Below are positions 25,132-34,032 of a DNA stretch of 64,000 bases, piece by piece; position 1 is the stretch's first letter, and the number at the start of each line of letters is the position of its first letter. The position numbers and the translations under genes were made by a program. The notes under the pieces were generated by a model, which did no database searches, was not told where the DNA came from, and was given only the letters and a program-made list of their open reading frames with translations. The DNA comes from Thiothrix sp. UBA5583 (GTDB lineage Bacteria > Pseudomonadota > Gammaproteobacteria > Thiotrichales > Thiotrichaceae), in assembly GCA_002425225.1 (NCBI GenBank), contig DILV01000032.1, positions 27,043-91,042 on the forward strand, in the 5' to 3' direction.

Positions 25132-26613
25132 ATGAAAACACGGACACTGGCACTACTGGTTGCAAGCACGTTCACTGTTGCCACACCGGCAGCCTTCGCC
25201 GAAAACCTGTTGCAGGTTTATCAGCGAGCCAAAGAATACGATGCCCAATTCAAGGCGCAGGAAAGCAACCATTTGGCTATCGTCGAAAAGAAACAGCAAG
25301 CATTGGCAAGTCTCAAGCCACAGGTCAACCTGAGTGGCAACGCTGCGTACAGCAGTGAGCGCAACAGCCTCACTGGCAATACAGTAGATGGCACAGCAGG
25401 CAGCTACACCCTGGGTGTCAGCAAATCGCTGTACAACAAAAACCTGAATGCGACCGTGGGCAAAACCGACGCCCTGATTGCCCAATCCACTGCCGCACTG
25501 GAATCTTACCGGCAAGACCTGATTACCCGCGTGGCAGATGCCTATTTCAGGGCACTGACCGCACAAGACAACCTTGAATTTGCTCGCGCGGAAAAGGCTG
25601 CCATCGGTCGCCAGCTTGAACAGACCAAGGCTTATTTCGATGCAGGCCGTTCCGCCATTACCGATGTCAAGGAAGCCGAAGCCAGCCACGCCGCAGCCAG
25701 CGCCCAAGAAATTGCCGCCACCCAGCAACTGGATGTTGCCCGCGAGCAATTGCGCGTGCTGACTGGCGGTTTCTACCAATCGCTGAATGCACCACGCACC
25801 AACATGCCGCTGACCATGCCGGAACCCAACGGCATTGAGGCATGGGTCAACACCGCCAAGCAGAAAAACCACTTGCTACGTGCCAGCAAACAGGCGATTG
25901 CCGCCCAGCAAAAGGAAGTGGAAGCCCAACGTGCTGCCAAATCCCCCACGGTCAATCTATTTGCCAACCACACAGGGGCGTATGCAGACAATGACACTTT
26001 CAACAACCGGCGCTCCAACGATTCATCAGTCGGTGTAAATCTGAGCGTACCACTGTATACCGGTGGCGCAATCTCATCCAAAGTGCGCGAAGCCCAGCAC
26101 AACCTGCGTCAGTCACAACAGCAACACGATTTTCAGGAGCGCCAGACCGAGCAACTGGCACGTTCCGCTTTCCTGACCGTGCAATCCAGCATCAGTCAGA
26201 CCAAAGCCGCCCAGCAGGCACTTAGCGCAGCCGAAACTGCCGCAGAAGCGACCCAGGCCGGTTTTGAAGTGGGAACCCGCACTGCGGTGGACGTGCTGAA
26301 TTCCTTACGTGGCGTGTTCCGCGCCCGCCGCGATTATGCCAGCGCCCGTTACAGCTACCTGCAAAACCAGTTGGCACTGCGGCAGGCTGCCGGAACCCTG
26401 AGTGAGAAAGATGTGGCGTCCATGAGCGCTTTCATGACCGCCGCTCCCAAGCAAGTAGCCGCTGACAGCAGCCAAGACCAACCGGAAGCTACCGACCAGA
26501 TCAGTGAACAGGTGAAGCCCGCAGCACCAGCAGCAGTGGAAAAATCCTCAGCAGCAGATGGTGGCTATCAATACTACGTCATGCCGGAGCAACCCGGCAA
26601 AGCAGCCAAGTAA
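25132..26613 (+). CDS. tolC: TolC-family outer-membrane efflux channel
   Basis: 493 residues. Signal peptide (cut after AFA near 24) and then ENLLQVYQRAKEYDAQFK, the TolC family opening. Two homologous OEP halves with long coiled coils follow, with VADAYFRALTAQDNLEFARAE near 128 and TRTAVDVLNSLRGVFRARRDY near 385 in the repeated hairpin positions. The C-terminal tail (about 435-493) is Ala/Gln-rich, low-complexity and probably periplasmic. It forms the trimeric outer-membrane duct for type I secretion or drug efflux. An operon with the methyltransferase and rhodanese is likely. Confidence 0.92.
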   Translation: MKTRTLALLVASTFTVATPAAFAENLLQVYQRAKEYDAQFKAQESNHLAIVEKKQQALASLKPQVNLSGNAAYSSERNSLTGNTVDGTAGSYTLGVSKSLYNKNLNATVGKTDALIAQSTAALESYRQDLITRVADAYFRALTAQDNLEFARAEKAAIGRQLEQTKAYFDAGRSAITDVKEAEASHAAASAQEIAATQQLDVAREQLRVLTGGFYQSLNAPRTNMPLTMPEPNGIEAWVNTAKQKNHLLRASKQAIAAQQKEVEAQRAAKSPTVNLFANHTGAYADNDTFNNRRSNDSSVGVNLSVPLYTGGAISSKVREAQHNLRQSQQQHDFQERQTEQLARSAFLTVQSSISQTKAAQQALSAAETAAEATQAGFEVGTRTAVDVLNSLRGVFRARRDYASARYSYLQNQLALRQAAGTLSEKDVASMSAFMTAAPKQVAADSSQDQPEATDQISEQVKPAAPAAVEKSSAADGGYQYYVMPEQPGKAAK

Positions 26614-26619
26614 GCCAGC

Positions 26620-27015
26620 TCAGGGTTTGAGGTAAGCAAACTTCCAGCGGCAACCGGATGCCGCCGCCAACACATCCAGCAAGGCGGCATCCGGCACAGC
26701 TTCCGCTTCATGCACATTGCCGATCAGCACCCATTGACGCACCCGCAACAGCGGCTTGCGGATGGGCTGGAATACCGTTTCGGCATCATCCACCGGCACA
26801 CCTACGTAACAGAACGGCTTGACAGGGTGGGGTTCCAGCTCAATATCCGGCGAACATCCTAGAAAACAGACGTGTTGGAGAAACTGTTCGCCCGTTGCAA
26901 ATACGCCCTCTTCCAGCGCTTTCCCCAACAGCCCCACCGCCTGCAAGACAGGCAAGACCGACGCAGTGGTTGCACCCTGCGGATAAAGCAGCAAACAGTA
27001 AGCGGATAATGGCAT
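26620..27015 (-). CDS. Hypothetical protein
   Basis: 131 residues with no recognised domain. The N-terminus is moderately hydrophobic (SAYCLLLYPQGATTASVLPVLQAVGLLG) but is not a clear signal peptide, and four Cys are spread over the chain. Codon use resembles the neighbours. It is convergent with tolC. Confidence 0.55.
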   Translation of the reverse strand: MPLSAYCLLLYPQGATTASVLPVLQAVGLLGKALEEGVFATGEQFLQHVCFLGCSPDIELEPHPVKPFCYVGVPVDDAETVFQPIRKPLLRVRQWVLIGNVHEAEAVPDAALLDVLAAASGCRWKFAYLKP

Positions 27016-27045
27016 CAGGCAGCCCCCTAAAAAGCCGCCAGTGTA

Positions 27046-27237
27046 TCACTTGACCGACTTGAGGCGCTGCACAAGCTGGTTGGCGGCTTCTTCCATCTGG
27101 AAACGTAACCATTGGTGGGTAGGGTCGCGTTCATGGCGCTTGTGCCACAGCGCCGTCGTCACTGAACCTTGCTCCAGCACAGTGAGGAATATTTGCAGGG
27201 AACGCCCATCCAGCGTCAGGTAATCTTCATCTTTCAT
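27046..27237 (-). CDS. Small hypothetical protein
   Basis: 63 residues. The segment SLQIFLTVLEQGSVTTAL resembles the start of a LysR-type helix-turn-helix, but the expected following residues are missing, so no regulator is claimed. It lies 30 bases upstream of the 131-residue gene on the same strand. Confidence 0.4.
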   Translation of the reverse strand: MKDEDYLTLDGRSLQIFLTVLEQGSVTTALWHKRHERDPTHQWLRFQMEEAANQLVQRLKSVK

Positions 27238-27386
27238 AAAAATAATAGTAGCACCCGAATTTTGTTTTAGAAATTCAGGATTATTCCGTTCGATCAGGAT
27301 TTTTTAGGGGATGGTCGGAAATAACCGGAACACCGTTTGGCAAACAGATGCTTTTTTCCCATCACCGGACAGGTTATGCTCAGATC

Positions 27387-27959
27387 ATGAAATACAGCAA
27401 TGCCACTTACATCGCCCAGACCCGCTATTGGCTGGAAAACGTTGTCCTCAAACACAACCTGTGCCCATTTGCGCACAAACCGTTCAAAGGAGGGCAAATC
27501 CGTTACGTTGTTACTGATTCCGCCCGCCCTGAATTCCTGCTGGAAGACCTGCAACAGGAACTGGAGCATCTGCGGACTACCCTGGTAGACGAAGTTGAAA
27601 CCACCTTGCTGATCCATCCCAACACTCTGGTGGATTTTCTGGATTACAACGACTTTCTGGACATTGTGGATGCACTGCTGGCGGAAGAAGGCTACGAAGG
27701 CGAGTTTCAGGTTGCCAGTTTCCACCCCGATTACCAGTTTGCCGATACCCAACTGGATGATGCCGAAAACTACACCAACCGTTCACCCTGGCCGATGTTG
27801 CACCTGATCCGCGAAGACAGCCTGGAAAAGGCCGTTGCCAGCTATCCTGATGTGGATGCCATTCCTGAGCGCAATATCCAGACCATGAACACATTGGGCA
27901 AGCGCCACCACCAGCAGGTGCTGGAGGCCAGCCTGCAACAAGAAGAGGAACCCTCGTGA
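27387..27959 (+). CDS. DUF1415 family protein
   Basis: 190 residues. Matches the DUF1415 family by the opening TRYWLENVVLKHNLCPFA, the SFHPDYQFADTQLDDAENYTNR segment (split around 125) and the SPWPMLHLIRE motif. Family function is unknown. The ATG at 27387 is the first that fits the family start. It overlaps the rhomboid gene by 4 bp (GTGA), so the two are probably co-translated. Confidence 0.85.
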   Translation: MKYSNATYIAQTRYWLENVVLKHNLCPFAHKPFKGGQIRYVVTDSARPEFLLEDLQQELEHLRTTLVDEVETTLLIHPNTLVDFLDYNDFLDIVDALLAEEGYEGEFQVASFHPDYQFADTQLDDAENYTNRSPWPMLHLIREDSLEKAVASYPDVDAIPERNIQTMNTLGKRHHQQVLEASLQQEEEPS

Positions 27960-28513
27960 CCAGTCATGTCCACCGCATCCGCGAAGAGTTGCCCGCAGTC
28001 CTGTTGTTCATTGCTGCCATTTGGGGAGTCTTCCTGCTGGATCGCATCTTGCCGCTGGAACGTTTCGGGCTGGTTCCGCGTGACTGGGGCGGCCTGATTG
28101 GGGTGGCGACCATACCGTTTCTGCACGCCAATTTCAACCACCTGCTCAACAACACTATTCCCCTGGTGGTGTTGCTGGCCTTGCTGGCAGGTTCACGGGC
28201 TGATTCGCGGGCGGTCGTCGTAATAACTGCTGTGTTGGGGGGATTATTATTGTGGCTGTTCGGGCGCAGCTATTCGATGCACATTGGTGCAAGCGGCCTG
28301 GTGTTTGGCCTTGCCGTGTTCCTGATTGTGTCCGGCATTCTGGAAAAACGCACGATTCCCTCTTTCATCAGCGTGCTTGTAACCCTGTTTTACGGCTCCA
28401 GCCTGCTGACCGGCATCTTGCCAGGGCAGGCAGGCGTGTCGTGGGATGGGCATCTGTTTGGTGGCATCGCTGGCGGGGTGGTCGCTTGGCTGTTGATGCG
28501 CAAGCCGGGTTAG
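27956..28513 (+). CDS. Rhomboid-family intramembrane serine protease
   Basis: 185 residues with six hydrophobic segments. The catalytic Ser lies in HIGASGLVFG near residue 105 and the His in WDGHLFGGIAGG near 167. HANFNHLLNNT near 60 is the conserved His-Asn motif of helix 2. It cleaves membrane-protein substrates within the bilayer. It starts with GTG overlapping the DUF1415 stop. Confidence 0.9.
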   Translation: MTSHVHRIREELPAVLLFIAAIWGVFLLDRILPLERFGLVPRDWGGLIGVATIPFLHANFNHLLNNTIPLVVLLALLAGSRADSRAVVVITAVLGGLLLWLFGRSYSMHIGASGLVFGLAVFLIVSGILEKRTIPSFISVLVTLFYGSSLLTGILPGQAGVSWDGHLFGGIAGGVVAWLLMRKPG

Positions 28514-28516
28514 CCT

Positions 28517-30301
28517 TTACGCATCCCCATACAGCTTCCGGTATAGCCCATCCTGCTTCAACAGTTGTTGATGACTTCCCTGCTCGCTGATCCCGCCGTC
28601 TTCAAACACGAAAATATGATCGGCCTGACGCACTGCACTCAAACGGTGTGCCACGATCAGAGTGGTACGCCCGCGCAGGAATTCTGCCATTGCCGCGTGC
28701 AATTGCTGTTCGGTAGCCGTATCCAGGGCGGAAGTGGCTTCATCAAGAATCACCACGCAGGGGTTGGATAAAATCATCCGCGCAATCGCCAGCCGTTGGC
28801 GTTGTCCACCGGACAAACGCATTCCCTGCCGCCCGACGATGGTATCCAGCCCTTGTGTCTGCGCACGGATGGTATCATCCAGTTGGGCAATGCGTAGTGC
28901 ATCCCACAACTGCTCATCAGGCAAGTCACGCCCCAGGGTCAGGTTGGCTCGGATACTATCGTTGAACAGTGCCGGTTGTTGCAAGACAGTGGCAACGTGT
29001 TCACGCACGACATCCAAACCGATTGCCGTGACGGGTACACCGTCAAAATACAACTGCCCTTGCTGCGGCTGGTAAAGCCCCAACAACACTTGTACGAAAG
29101 TGGATTTGCCGCCACCACTTGCCCCCACCAGCGCAATTTTCTGCCCGGACTGGATAGTCAGATTGACGTTTTTCAGCACAGGTGGTTTGTCACCATAGGC
29201 AAAGGTGATGTTTTCTGCCCGCACGCTGACCGTGTTTTTACCCAGGAACGGGTTGTAGGTATGGGGATAATCAGGCTCAGGCGGCATTGCCAGCAAGGTA
29301 TTGATACGTTGCAAGGCCGCTTTCGCCCCATACCAGCCGTACTGGATGGCCAGCACTTCCTGCACCGGCCCCATCATGAACCACAAGTAGCTGAACACTG
29401 CCAGCATTTCACCAATGCTTAGATCGGAAAACACCACCATCAACATGCTGACCGCACGGAACAGATCAAAGCCGGAAATGAACACGGTAAATGACAAGCG
29501 GCTGGCAGCATCACTGCGCCAAGCGAATTGTCCGGCATGGTTTCTTACCTCGTGCGCGTGGTCTGCCACCCTCCCAAAAAAGTTGCTGGCACGGTTGCTG
29601 GCACGGATTTGCTGGATGGTGTCGAGCGTTTCGGTCAGGGCTTGCTGGAACAGCTCAAACGCACTGTTTTCCTGACGTTTCAGGTCTTTGATGTATTTAC
29701 CGAGCTTGAGAGTGATTAAAACCACCAGCGGGTTGAGTAACAGGATAAACAACGCCAGTTGCCAGTGCAGCCACAGTAACACCGCTGTGACTCCCACCAG
29801 TGACAAAACCGCCACGATGAATTTGCTGATGGTTGCACCGAGGAAAGTGTCAATGGTTTCCACATCCACCACCAGCCGTGAGCTGACCGTGCCGCTGCCG
29901 AGGGTTTCATATTCGCTCATGCGGATGGTTTCGATGTGTTGTAACAGCCGCTGGCGGATACGGTAGGTTAGATCCTTGCTGATCAGGGTGAATTCGCGGG
30001 TTTGCCAAACGGAAGTGAATAGCCATGCCAGTCGCATGATCACGGTCAGCACCGTCAGCGCGGTAATATACAGCACTGGGCCCTGCCAATTGGCAGGAAA
30101 CAAGCTATTCATACCGGCGACCATCCAGCCCGGTTTGTGCAGCAGGACTTCATCAACCAACAGGGGAATCAGCAGCGGGATAGGCACGCTGATGAGTGCA
30201 GCAAGCAGTGCCACCACGTTGGCAATCAGCAGTTCCTTGCGGTGGTTTAATGCCTGTCGGAACAGGTCTTGCCAGGTGTATTCAGCAGTGGAGGTTGTCA
30301 T
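28517..30301 (-). CDS. ABC exporter, fused permease and ATPase
   Basis: 594 residues: six-helix exporter domain (about 20-310) followed by the nucleotide-binding domain with Walker A ALVGASGGGKST near 386, signature RLSGGQRQRLAIAR near 490, Walker B CVVILDEATSALD near 514 and the H-loop IVAHRL. Half-size MsbA/MDR-type exporter that acts as a dimer. Substrate is unknown. The gene ends 4 bases after the convergent rhomboid gene. Confidence 0.92.
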   Translation of the reverse strand: MTTSTAEYTWQDLFRQALNHRKELLIANVVALLAALISVPIPLLIPLLVDEVLLHKPGWMVAGMNSLFPANWQGPVLYITALTVLTVIMRLAWLFTSVWQTREFTLISKDLTYRIRQRLLQHIETIRMSEYETLGSGTVSSRLVVDVETIDTFLGATISKFIVAVLSLVGVTAVLLWLHWQLALFILLLNPLVVLITLKLGKYIKDLKRQENSAFELFQQALTETLDTIQQIRASNRASNFFGRVADHAHEVRNHAGQFAWRSDAASRLSFTVFISGFDLFRAVSMLMVVFSDLSIGEMLAVFSYLWFMMGPVQEVLAIQYGWYGAKAALQRINTLLAMPPEPDYPHTYNPFLGKNTVSVRAENITFAYGDKPPVLKNVNLTIQSGQKIALVGASGGGKSTFVQVLLGLYQPQQGQLYFDGVPVTAIGLDVVREHVATVLQQPALFNDSIRANLTLGRDLPDEQLWDALRIAQLDDTIRAQTQGLDTIVGRQGMRLSGGQRQRLAIARMILSNPCVVILDEATSALDTATEQQLHAAMAEFLRGRTTLIVAHRLSAVRQADHIFVFEDGGISEQGSHQQLLKQDGLYRKLYGDA

Positions 30302-30332
30302 GCAGCAATACTACCTGTTTTGGGTGCAGCAC

Positions 30333-30362
30333 AAAAAAGAAAGGCGCTGGTTAGCGCCTTTC
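30333..30362 (-). terminator. Intrinsic terminator of the cytochrome c gene
   Basis: GAAAGGCGC / GCGCCTTTC stem (30339-30347, 30354-30362) and six A residues on the + strand, i.e. a T-run for the minus-strand gene that stops at 30387. Confidence 0.85.
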
Positions 30363-30386
30363 CTGATCATGGCTGGTAAACCCGTT

Positions 30387-31340
30387 TTATTTGGATTGGG
30401 CAACCATGTAATCAACGGCTGCCTTGATTTCAGCATCAGACAGCGCTGCGTTGCCACCTTTGGCAGGCATAGCGCCTTTGCCATTGAGTGCGTTGCTGTA
30501 CATCGCATCGTTACCAGCAGCGATACGCGCACTCCAGGCAGCTTTGTCACCCAGTTTGGGAGAGTTGGCAACACCCACATCATGGCAGGAGAAGCAGGTA
30601 GCCTTGTAGATTTTTGCACCATCAACAGCAGCAGCCGGAGCAGCCGCTTGCGCAGGAGCCGCAGCCATGCCGGACATACCAGCCATGCCTTCCTGTGCTG
30701 GAGCCGCAGCCATACCGGACATGCCAGCCATGCCTTCCTGTGCTGGAGCCGCAGCCATACCGGACATACCAGCCATGCTTTCCTGTGCTGGAGCCGCAGC
30801 CATACCGGACATGCCAGCCATACTTTCTTGCGCAGCAGGAGCAGCCGCTTTCTTAACCTGACTAGACAAGTCATGACCAGCTTTGCCCGTCATATAAACG
30901 ACGGCATTGGTCAGCTCTTCATCAGTGATGGTGGGATCACCACCACGCGCAGGCATGGAATTCAGGCCATTGATGGCATTTTTCATCAAACCATCCAACC
31001 CGTTGCCAACACGTGGAGCCCACGCCGCCTTGTCATCAATTTTGGGAGCACCCAGAACACCAGCGCTGTGGCATGATGTACAAACGGCATTGTAGACAGC
31101 TTCACCGGAACGGGCAGCCTTGGCAACAGACTTGTCTACCGCGTTTACCTTGCCGATTGGCGCGAGGTTGATCTCAGCCGCTGCCGCTTGCATGGAGGTA
31201 TCTTCAGCACCTTTGGTTGAGTTTTTCTCAATGGTGCTGAACAGGTTGGATACCAGTACGGCAACTGCCGCACCGATCAGAACAAGACCACCGATCAGCA
31301 CGGGTTTTGCCATTGGGTCTTTAGGTGTTGAGTGAGCCAC
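30387..31340 (-). CDS. Membrane-anchored diheme cytochrome c (c5-like) with Met-rich repeats
   Basis: 317 residues from a GTG start at 31340 that has AGGAGG 6 bases upstream. One N-terminal membrane helix (VLIGGLVLIGAAVAVLVSNL) anchors two class I heme domains with CTSCH near 97 and CFSCH near 255. Each is followed by a Met ligand region (NSMPARGG and GAMPAKGG), as in cytochrome c5. The linker holds four copies of a 15-residue unit (ESMAGMSGMAAAPAQ). It probably carries electrons in the periplasm to a terminal oxidase. The Met-rich linker may be a flexible spacer or bind copper; that is speculation. Confidence 0.88.
   Translation of the reverse strand: MAHSTPKDPMAKPVLIGGLVLIGAAVAVLVSNLFSTIEKNSTKGAEDTSMQAAAAEINLAPIGKVNAVDKSVAKAARSGEAVYNAVCTSCHSAGVLGAPKIDDKAAWAPRVGNGLDGLMKNAINGLNSMPARGGDPTITDEELTNAVVYMTGKAGHDLSSQVKKAAAPAAQESMAGMSGMAAAPAQESMAGMSGMAAAPAQEGMAGMSGMAAAPAQEGMAGMSGMAAAPAQAAAPAAAVDGAKIYKATCFSCHDVGVANSPKLGDKAAWSARIAAGNDAMYSNALNGKGAMPAKGGNAALSDAEIKAAVDYMVAQSK
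30661..30840. repeat. Four-copy 45-bp tandem repeat in the cytochrome c gene
   Basis: Period of exactly 45 bp (starts near 30661, 30706, 30751 and 30796) with few substitutions. It encodes the 15-residue Met/Ala/Gly-rich unit. Copy number could vary between strains. Confidence 0.85.
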
Positions 31341-31537
31341 TTTTGCCTCCTGTAAACCGGGCGCAAACTCGCCCGACAATCAGTGAATCTAGGATGTTAG
31401 AAAATCATGAACCGGCGGATTATATTCAATATTGCTAATACTCGCTATCCATCAGGGAAGAAAACTTGATATGAATCACACGAAAAAATGGGGTTTTCGC
31501 CTCACACACGGCAATGGACGTGAAGGTCAGGGTTGGG

Positions 31538-31543
31538 TATGAT
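31538..31543 (+). promoter_or_regulatory. Candidate -10 box of tRNA-Arg
   Basis: TATGAT 15 bases upstream of the mature tRNA, with a weak -35 (TGGACG at 31515-31520, 17-base spacing). Confidence 0.35.
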
Positions 31544-31557
31544 GCACTTCCCACGTC

Positions 31558-31633
31558 GCACCCGTAGCTCAGGGGATAGAGTATTGGCCTCCGAAGCCAA
31601 GGGTCGCTGGTTCGATTCCAGCCGGGTGCGCCA
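31558..31633 (+). tRNA. tRNA-Arg (anticodon CCG)
   Basis: 76 nt with encoded CCA. Acceptor stem GCACCCG pairs with CGGGTGC, the T-arm has GGTTCGATTCC, and the anticodon arm is TTGGC-CTCCGAA-GCCAA with CCG at positions 34-36, reading CGG codons. It stands alone between the cytochrome c gene and a small ORF. Confidence 0.96.
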
Positions 31634-31808
31634 ACCATATCAATCACTTGCATAGAAATAAAAATAAGCCCGCCTTCCTTTCCATCCTTGACCTACAGCT
31701 TATCAGAAAAATTCATCCACCTATCCCCGGCAGACAGACTAACGGACTTGATATTCTTATTGTTTTAACTGGGAGTATCACACACGCTCACCTTCTTGGG
31801 GATTCATC

Positions 31809-32123
31809 ATGAGCAAGGCCGTTACATCATTGTCGGTATCTGCCGTTCAGTCACAGTTCAAACAGCAGCGCAATGCTTTGCCAGAGCGCGTTCAAGCCGT
31901 TTTTCGACCGGAAGCTCCCATCACTGCAATACCCTCACAGATTCGTTCCAGCGTAGAAAAAATAGCAACCAGCCAGATTAGCCAGCTAACCCTGCGACCT
32001 GGAGCCGAGATTATCATCGTGGTTTCATCACGCGGCACCATCCAGATTTACCGCAAAAACCCGGATGACACCATCGGACGCCTGATTCTAGAAACAGGCA
32101 TGACCAGTGATACCGAGGACTAG
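31809..32123 (+). CDS. Small hypothetical protein
   Basis: 104 residues with no recognised domain. It has a polar N-terminal half and a C-terminal beta-rich segment (GAEIIIVVSSRGTIQIYRKNP). No signal peptide. GGGGA lies just before the ATG. Codon use fits a real gene. Confidence 0.55.
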   Translation: MSKAVTSLSVSAVQSQFKQQRNALPERVQAVFRPEAPITAIPSQIRSSVEKIATSQISQLTLRPGAEIIIVVSSRGTIQIYRKNPDDTIGRLILETGMTSDTED

Positions 32124-32148
32124 GCAGAGGGAAAACCAGCCTGAAAAC

Positions 32149-33132
32149 TCAAAGGTTAGGGTCAACCAGAATACGCCCCTGCACTTTCCCCGCAACAATA
32201 TCACGCGCCGCCTGCGGCACATCTGCCAGTGCTATCACTTTGCCAAGATCGGCATAAGCACTTTCCGGCAATTCGGCAGCAAGGTGTTCCCATGCCTGTG
32301 TGCGGCGTGATAACGGGCAACTGACCGAATCCACCCCTCGCAAACTGACATTGCGCAGAATGAAAGGCATCACCGTGGTATGCAGCTCGTGGCTGTTGGC
32401 AAGACCACAGGCGGCGACCGCGCCACCATAATCCATTTCCGCCAGCACCCGTGCCAGGATACTACCCCCGGCTACATCCACCGCCCCTGCCCAGCACTGG
32501 GATTCGAGCGGACGGGCCGGTTGTAGCATGGTTTCACGCGCAATAAATTCTTTTGCGCCCAGTTTACCGAGGAATTCATGGGTTTCCGGGCGACCGGTCA
32601 CTGCCACCACATGATAGCCGCGCTGTGCAAGCAATTGCACTGCCACACTGCCAACCCCGCCTGCCGCCCCTGTCACCAGCACTTTGCCAGAGCTAGGCTG
32701 TACACCAGCCTCTTCCAGTGTCATGACACACAGCATGGCGGTCAAACCTGCCGTGCCAATGGTCATAGCCTTGTGTGCATCCAGCCCTGCTGGCATTGCC
32801 ACCAGCCAATCGGCCTTGACCCGTGCTTTCTGCGCATAGCCACCCCAGAAACGTTCGCCCACACCCCAACCAGTGAGAATCACAGCATCACCTGGTTGGA
32901 AACGATCCGAAGCGGATTCCACCACCGTACCGGCAAAGTCGATACCGGGAACCATCGGGAAGGAACGGATGATCTTGCCCGTACCGGTTACAGCCAAACC
33001 ATCCTTGTAATTGAGAGAGGAATAAGCAATATCGACTAGCACTTCACCGACAGGCAAATCAGCTACTTCAAGCTGGCGGATGGCTGCCGTGGTTTTACCA
33101 TCAGTTTGGTCGAGCAGCAGGGCATTGAACAT
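32149..33132 (-). CDS. acuI: Medium-chain reductase, acrylyl-CoA reductase AcuI/YhdH type
   Basis: 327 residues of the zinc-independent MDR family. N-terminal SSLNYKDGLAVTGTGKI and PGIDFAGTV are AcuI/YhdH signatures; the NADPH site is VLVTGAAGGVGSVAVQLLA near 150 and the end is VQGRILVDPN. The family reduces acryloyl-CoA to propionyl-CoA with NADPH, which matters in DMSP and propionate metabolism and in acrylate detoxification. No zinc-binding Cys cluster is present, as expected. Confidence 0.88.
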   Translation of the reverse strand: MFNALLLDQTDGKTTAAIRQLEVADLPVGEVLVDIAYSSLNYKDGLAVTGTGKIIRSFPMVPGIDFAGTVVESASDRFQPGDAVILTGWGVGERFWGGYAQKARVKADWLVAMPAGLDAHKAMTIGTAGLTAMLCVMTLEEAGVQPSSGKVLVTGAAGGVGSVAVQLLAQRGYHVVAVTGRPETHEFLGKLGAKEFIARETMLQPARPLESQCWAGAVDVAGGSILARVLAEMDYGGAVAACGLANSHELHTTVMPFILRNVSLRGVDSVSCPLSRRTQAWEHLAAELPESAYADLGKVIALADVPQAARDIVAGKVQGRILVDPNL

Positions 33133-33225
33133 GGGGAAACTCCTTGGGTGGTAGCGGTTGTATGTTCAAGCCATGATAAGGGAATGATGCAGCGCAAACC
33201 AGAGCACGCACTACCAGCGAACCTG

Positions 33226-34032
33226 TTAGCCCTGCCGCCAGTAAAACCGGTCAGGAATCCACTGCCCACGCCCCAGCCTGCGCCCTGCCTGCAAACTACC
33301 CCAGGTGTATGCCTGTGCGGCAGCCACTGCCTTGCTGACATCCATGCCTTTGGCCAGATTGGCAGCACAGGCGGAAGCTAGGGTGCAGCCGGAACCGTGG
33401 TAAGTTTGCGGCAAACGTTCCCACAGCCAGGTACGCTGGCGCTTGCCATCCGCATAAAGGGCATTTTCCACTCGCTCAGTGGCTGCATGGGTTCCGGTCA
33501 GCAACACATATTCACAGCCCTGATCCAGCAGGGAAAATGCGTAATCATCCTGTGTTTCACCTGCCAGTGCCAAACTGGCAGCTTCTGGCACATTGGGAGT
33601 CAGCAAGGTGGTCAGTGGCAACAGGTATTCACGGATGGCTTCCAGCAACAGGTCGCTGGAAAGGCTTTGACCACCACCGGCTGCCAGTACCGGGTCAAGA
33701 ATGACCGGCACATCGGGCGCTTGCAACAGGATGCGATGCACCGCCTCCACCACCGCCACACTACCTAGCAGACCGATCTTGAAAGCGGCGACCGGCATGT
33801 CTGCCAGTATCGCTTCCGCCTGTTGTTCGATCAGGTAATCGGCAACCGGATCAATGCGTTGCACATTGCGGGTATCCTGCACCGTCAGGCAGGTAATCAC
33901 CGATACCGGGTGACATCCCTGGCTAATAATGGCTTCCATGTCTGCCTGCACCCCTGCCCCGCCAACCGGGTCATGCCCTGCCAGCGTCATCACCACCGGC
34001 ACTACCAGACGGTTTGTTTCTTCCGTTAGCAA
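33226..34032 (-). CDS. thiD: Hydroxymethylpyrimidine/phosphomethylpyrimidine kinase
   Basis: 268 residues. TLAGHDPVGGAGVQADMEAI near 16 is the substrate-binding motif of ThiD, and YHGSGCTLASACAANLAKG near 209 holds the ATP/anion hole and catalytic Cys loop. It phosphorylates HMP and HMP-P for thiamine synthesis. The start overlaps the end of the acetyltransferase gene by 7 bp, so the two are probably co-transcribed although functionally unrelated. Confidence 0.92.
   Translation of the reverse strand: MLTEETNRLVVPVVMTLAGHDPVGGAGVQADMEAIISQGCHPVSVITCLTVQDTRNVQRIDPVADYLIEQQAEAILADMPVAAFKIGLLGSVAVVEAVHRILLQAPDVPVILDPVLAAGGGQSLSSDLLLEAIREYLLPLTTLLTPNVPEAASLALAGETQDDYAFSLLDQGCEYVLLTGTHAATERVENALYADGKRQRTWLWERLPQTYHGSGCTLASACAANLAKGMDVSKAVAAAQAYTWGSLQAGRRLGRGQWIPDRFYWRQG

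Noticed and set aside
27046..27237. LysR-type regulator fragment
   Set aside because: Only about 18 residues resemble the LysR helix-turn-helix and no effector domain follows; kept as a small hypothetical gene only.
31435..31653. 72-codon minus-strand frame
   Set aside because: It spans the tRNA-Arg gene on the other strand, with no ribosome site or domain.
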